Assembly (NCBI GenBank): GCA_002698575.1
Contig: NZZG01000084.1
Span: forward strand, 20,344-84,343
Source of the DNA: Pimelobacter sp.
Lineage (GTDB): Bacteria; Actinomycetota; Actinomycetes; Propionibacteriales; Nocardioidaceae
Reading direction: 5' to 3'
Length of the DNA: 64,000 bases
This document shows positions 61,438 through 64,000 of the stretch, piece by piece; the stretch's first letter is position 1, and the number at the start of each line of letters is the position of its first letter. The position numbers were made by a program, and so were the translations under genes. Below the pieces are notes generated by a model, which saw only the letters and a program-made list of their open reading frames with translations, did not search any database and was not told the DNA's origin.

Positions 61438-61692
61438 ATGGCACACAAGAAGGGCGCCGCGTCCACCAAGAACGGTCGCGACTCCAACTCCCAGCGTCTC
61501 GGCGTCAAGCGCTACGGCGGCCAGACGGTCAACGCCGGCGAGATCATCGTCCGCCAGCGCGGCACCCACTTCCACCCGGGCTCCGGCGTGGGCCGTGGTG
61601 GCGACGACACGATCTTCGCGCTCATCGCGGGCTCGGTCGAGTTCGGCCGCAAGCGCGGGCGCCGCGTGGTCAACATCGTGCCGGGCGAGTGA
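61438..61692 (+). CDS. rpmA: 50S ribosomal protein L27
   Basis: An 84-residue large-subunit protein whose N-terminal tail reaches the peptidyl transferase centre. [20 protein letters not shown] is the standard start without the Firmicutes-type cleaved extension, and [20 protein letters not shown] is the core. AAAGGGA lies about 10 nt upstream of the ATG. A strong hairpin terminator follows 38 nt after its stop. Confidence 0.97.
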   Translation: MAHKKGAASTKNGRDSNSQRLGVKRYGGQTVNAGEIIVRQRGTHFHPGSGVGRGGDDTIFALIAGSVEFGRKRGRRVVNIVPGE

Positions 61693-61730
61693 CCTGAGGC
61701 TCGCCAGCAGCACCACTCACAGCTTTCACT

Positions 61731-61761
61731 GAGAGGCGTCCCGGGCATCGGGGCGCCTCTC
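61731..61761 (+). terminator. Terminator after rpmA
   Basis: GAGAGGCG (61731-61738) pairs with CGCCTCTC (61754-61761), extended inward by TCCC/GGGG to a 12-bp stem with a 7-nt loop, followed by GGCATTT. This is the best terminator-like hairpin in the window and separates the ribosomal pair from obgE. Confidence 0.7.
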
Positions 61762-61789
61762 GGCATTTCCGCACCACCGAGGAGCACCC

Positions 61790-63328
61790 ATGGCCATCCC
61801 CACCTTCGTCGACCGCGTCACGCTGCACGTCAGCGCCGGGCGTGGTGGCCACGGGGTCGCCTCGGTCCACCGCGAGAAGTTCAAGCCGCTGGGCGGTCCC
61901 GACGGCGGCAACGGCGGCCCGGGCGGCTCGGTGATCCTGCGCGTCGAGTCCGACGTGACGACCCTGGTCGACTACCACCACAGCCCGCACCGCAAGGCCG
62001 AGCACGGCGACCACGGCGGCGGCTCGCACAAGAACGGCTCCCACGGTGCCGACCTGGTGCTGCCGGTCCCCGACGGCACGGTCGTGGCCCACAAGAACGG
62101 TGAGGTCATCGCCGACCTCGTCGGTCCCGGCACCGAGCTGGTGATCGCCGAGGGCGGACGGGGAGGTCTGGGCAACGCCGCGCTGGCCTCGGCCAAGCGC
62201 AAGGCCCCCGGGTTCGCGCTGCTCGGCGAGCCGGGCGACGAGCTCGAGATCGTGCTCGAGCTCAAGGTGGTCGCCGACATCGGCCTGGTGGGGTTCCCCA
62301 GCGCCGGCAAGTCGAGCCTGATCGCCTCCATCTCCCGCGCACGGCCCAAGATCGCCGACTACCCGTTCACCACGCTCGTCCCGAACCTGGGTGTGGTCAC
62401 CGGCGGCGAGGTGACCTTCACCGTCGCCGACGTGCCCGGGCTGATCGAGGGCGCCAGCGACGGGCGTGGCCTGGGCCACGACTTCCTGCGCCACGTCGAG
62501 CGCTGCGCCGCCCTGGTGCACGTGCTGGACACCGCGACGTTCGAGCCGGGCCGCAACCCGCTGGACGACCTGGACATCATCGAGCGCGAGCTCACCCAGT
62601 ACGGCGGCCTCGAGGACCGGCCGCGGCTGGTGGCGCTCAACAAGGTCGACGTGCCGGACGGGCGCGACATCTCCGACATGGTGATCGACGACCTGGTGGC
62701 GCGTGGTCTGCGCGTCTTCCCAGTCTCGGCCGCGAGCGGCGAGGGGACGCGCGAGCTGGTCTTCGCGATGGCCGAGATCGTCTCCGCCGCCCGTGAGGAG
62801 CGGGCCGTCGAGGTGGCCCAGCGCATCGTGCTGCGTCCGCCGAGCGCCGACGGCGGCTCCGACTTCAGCGTCACCGAGACCGAGGACGGCTGGCGCGTGC
62901 GGGGCAGCAAGCCCGAGCGCTGGGTCCGCCAGACCGACTTCAGCAACGACGAGGCCGTCGGCTTCCTGGCCGACCGGCTCAACCGGCTGGGCGTCGAGAC
63001 CCGGCTCGTCGAGCTGGGCGCCGTCGAGGGCGACGCCGTCCTGATCGGCGACCCCGACAACGCCGTGGTCTTCGACTTCAAGCCCGGCCTCGACGCGGGG
63101 GCCGAGAACCTCGCCCGCCGTGGCGAGGACACGCGTCTGAAGGAGAACCGACCGGCCCGCGAGCGGCGCCGTGCGATCGAGGACGCGATGGACGACCGCA
63201 GCGAGACCGAGACCCGCGCCGACGTCGCCCGCCGCCTCGACAAGCCCGAGGTCTACGGTCCCTCCTCCTACGACATCGGCACCGATGACGACCCCGACTG
63301 GCTCGAGGACGACCCCGGTGCCCGCTAG
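61790..63328 (+). CDS. obgE: GTPase ObgE (CgtA)
   Basis: A 512-residue GTPase for 50S assembly and growth control. The glycine-rich Obg domain (1-160) includes [18 protein letters not shown] and [14 protein letters not shown]. The G domain has G1 [18 protein letters not shown]2/switch [15 protein letters not shown]3 [16 protein letters not shown] and G4 LNKVDVP. The C-terminal OCT domain covers about 350-430 ([28 protein letters not shown]), with an acidic tail. ATG 61790 has GAGG about 8 nt upstream. It overlaps the proB start by 11 nt. Confidence 0.96.
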   Translation: MAIPTFVDRVTLHVSAGRGGHGVASVHREKFKPLGGPDGGNGGPGGSVILRVESDVTTLVDYHHSPHRKAEHGDHGGGSHKNGSHGADLVLPVPDGTVVAHKNGEVIADLVGPGTELVIAEGGRGGLGNAALASAKRKAPGFALLGEPGDELEIVLELKVVADIGLVGFPSAGKSSLIASISRARPKIADYPFTTLVPNLGVVTGGEVTFTVADVPGLIEGASDGRGLGHDFLRHVERCAALVHVLDTATFEPGRNPLDDLDIIERELTQYGGLEDRPRLVALNKVDVPDGRDISDMVIDDLVARGLRVFPVSAASGEGTRELVFAMAEIVSAAREERAVEVAQRIVLRPPSADGGSDFSVTETEDGWRVRGSKPERWVRQTDFSNDEAVGFLADRLNRLGVETRLVELGAVEGDAVLIGDPDNAVVFDFKPGLDAGAENLARRGEDTRLKENRPARERRRAIEDAMDDRSETETRADVARRLDKPEVYGPSSYDIGTDDDPDWLEDDPGAR

Positions 63329-64000
63329 GGCCGAGGTCACGCAGGCCCGACGCATCGTCGTCAAGGTCGGCTCGTCCTCGCTCACCACTGCCGCCGGCGG
63401 GCTCGATCCCGCCCGCCTGCGCGCACTGGTCGATGTGCTCGCCGTGGCCCGCGCTGCCGGGGGCGAGGTCGTGCTGGTCTCGTCCGGGGCGATCGCTGCC
63501 GGTCTGGCACCCCTGGGCCTGACCCGGCGTCCCTCGGGCCTGCCCGCCCAGCAGGCCGCGGCGTCGGTGGGGCAGGGGCTGCTCGTGCACCGCTACACCG
63601 AGGAGCTGCGTCGCCACGACATCGTGGTCGGGCAGGTGCTGCTGACCCACGACGACGTGACCCGGCGCGCGCACTACCGCAACGCCGCCCAGACCTTCGA
63701 CAAGCTCCTCGAGCTCGGCGTGCTGCCGATCGTCAACGAGAACGACACCGTCGCCACCGGCGAGATCCGCTTCGGCGACAACGACCGCCTGGCCGCCCTC
63801 GTGGCGCACCTGGTCAAGGCCGACCTGCTGGTGCTGCTCTCCGATGTCGACGGGCTGTACGACGGTCGCCCCAGCGACCCGGGCACCTCCCTGGTGCCCG
63901 AGGTGGTCTCGGCCGACGACCTCGACGGGCTGCGGATCGGCAGGACCGGCGCGGCCGGGCTCGGCACGGGTGGCATGCAGACGAAGGTCCAGGCCGCCCA
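63318..64000 (+). CDS. proB: Glutamate 5-kinase (partial, runs off the right edge)
   Basis: The first 227 codons are present. It phosphorylates glutamate for proline synthesis. The amino-acid kinase fold is clear: [73 protein letters not shown] and [31 protein letters not shown] ends the visible part. The GTG start lies inside the obgE end (11-nt overlap), the usual actinobacterial obg-proB arrangement. The C-terminal PUA domain, if present, lies outside the window. Confidence 0.95.
   Translation, partial: MPARAEVTQARRIVVKVGSSSLTTAAGGLDPARLRALVDVLAVARAAGGEVVLVSSGAIAAGLAPLGLTRRPSGLPAQQAAASVGQGLLVHRYTEELRRHDIVVGQVLLTHDDVTRRAHYRNAAQTFDKLLELGVLPIVNENDTVATGEIRFGDNDRLAALVAHLVKADLLVLLSDVDGLYDGRPSDPGTSLVPEVVSADDLDGLRIGRTGAAGLGTGGMQTKVQAA

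Overview
The window is a high-GC actinobacterial chromosome segment. Gene content and order (glmU-prs, clpP1-clpP2-clpX, folC-DUF4233-ndk, mreBCD-pbp2-rodA, the TIGR03960/TIGR03936-rne-rplU-rpmA-obgE-proB run), the mycobacterial-type RpiB and Nei, and the EspC/DUF1023 secretion-type genes fit Propionibacteriales, most likely Nocardioides or a close relative. The genus is an inference from style and gene order. I saw no insertion sequence, integrase, prophage, CRISPR array or rRNA.

Layout. 1-1210: the end of glmU, then prs. 1344-7659: an envelope cluster of a 973-residue exported coiled-coil protein, an orphan substrate-binding-protein-like lipoprotein and a transmembrane Ser/Thr kinase. 7895-9218: rplY (L25/Ctc) and pth. 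9462-20867: an exopolysaccharide locus read from one clear promoter, with an initiating phosphoglycosyltransferase, an exported protein of unknown function, two GT4 glycosyltransferases, a 1276-residue exported PA14/Ig-repeat protein, and a Wzx-like flippase fused to a C-terminal domain with a ParB-type DGGHR motif. 21029-24476: an HSL-type esterase, rpiB, a Nei-type glycosylase and a membrane SpoIIE-type phosphatase. 24569-24749: tRNA-Gly(TCC) and tRNA-Pro(TGG). 24874-30807: trigger factor and the Clp protease genes, interrupted by a lipase-like gene and an SRPBCC gene. 30864-31055: intergenic repeats. 31054-36273: valS, a GNAT gene, and a DUF4334-alcohol dehydrogenase operon behind a perfect KstR-like site. 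36371-40675: folC, DUF4233, a MocR regulator divergent from a PNPOx-like gene, and ndk. 40823-42960: an EspC-like/DUF1023 hydrolase pair. 43107-48979: the mre/rod elongation operon. 48999-52025: a second SpoIIE phosphatase and a DHA2 transporter. 52067-56981: the TIGR03960 radical SAM protein and its DUF2344 partner, separated by two inserted genes. 57358-64000: rne, rplU, rpmA, obgE and the start of proB.

Two themes recur. Operons are tightly packed, with many stop/start overlaps of 1-8 nt (GTGA, ATGA, TGATG). At least eleven genes have a TANNNT- or CAGGAT-type -10 hexamer ending 6-10 nt before the start codon and no clear Shine-Dalgarno sequence, so leaderless transcription looks common here and helps fix several starts.

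Most of the window is conserved housekeeping sequence. The least described parts are the flippase/DGGHR fusion with its EPS neighbours, the kinase/lipoprotein/coiled-coil cluster, the type VII-like hydrolase pair, and the KstR-like, MocR-type and 30-bp palindromic regulatory sites.
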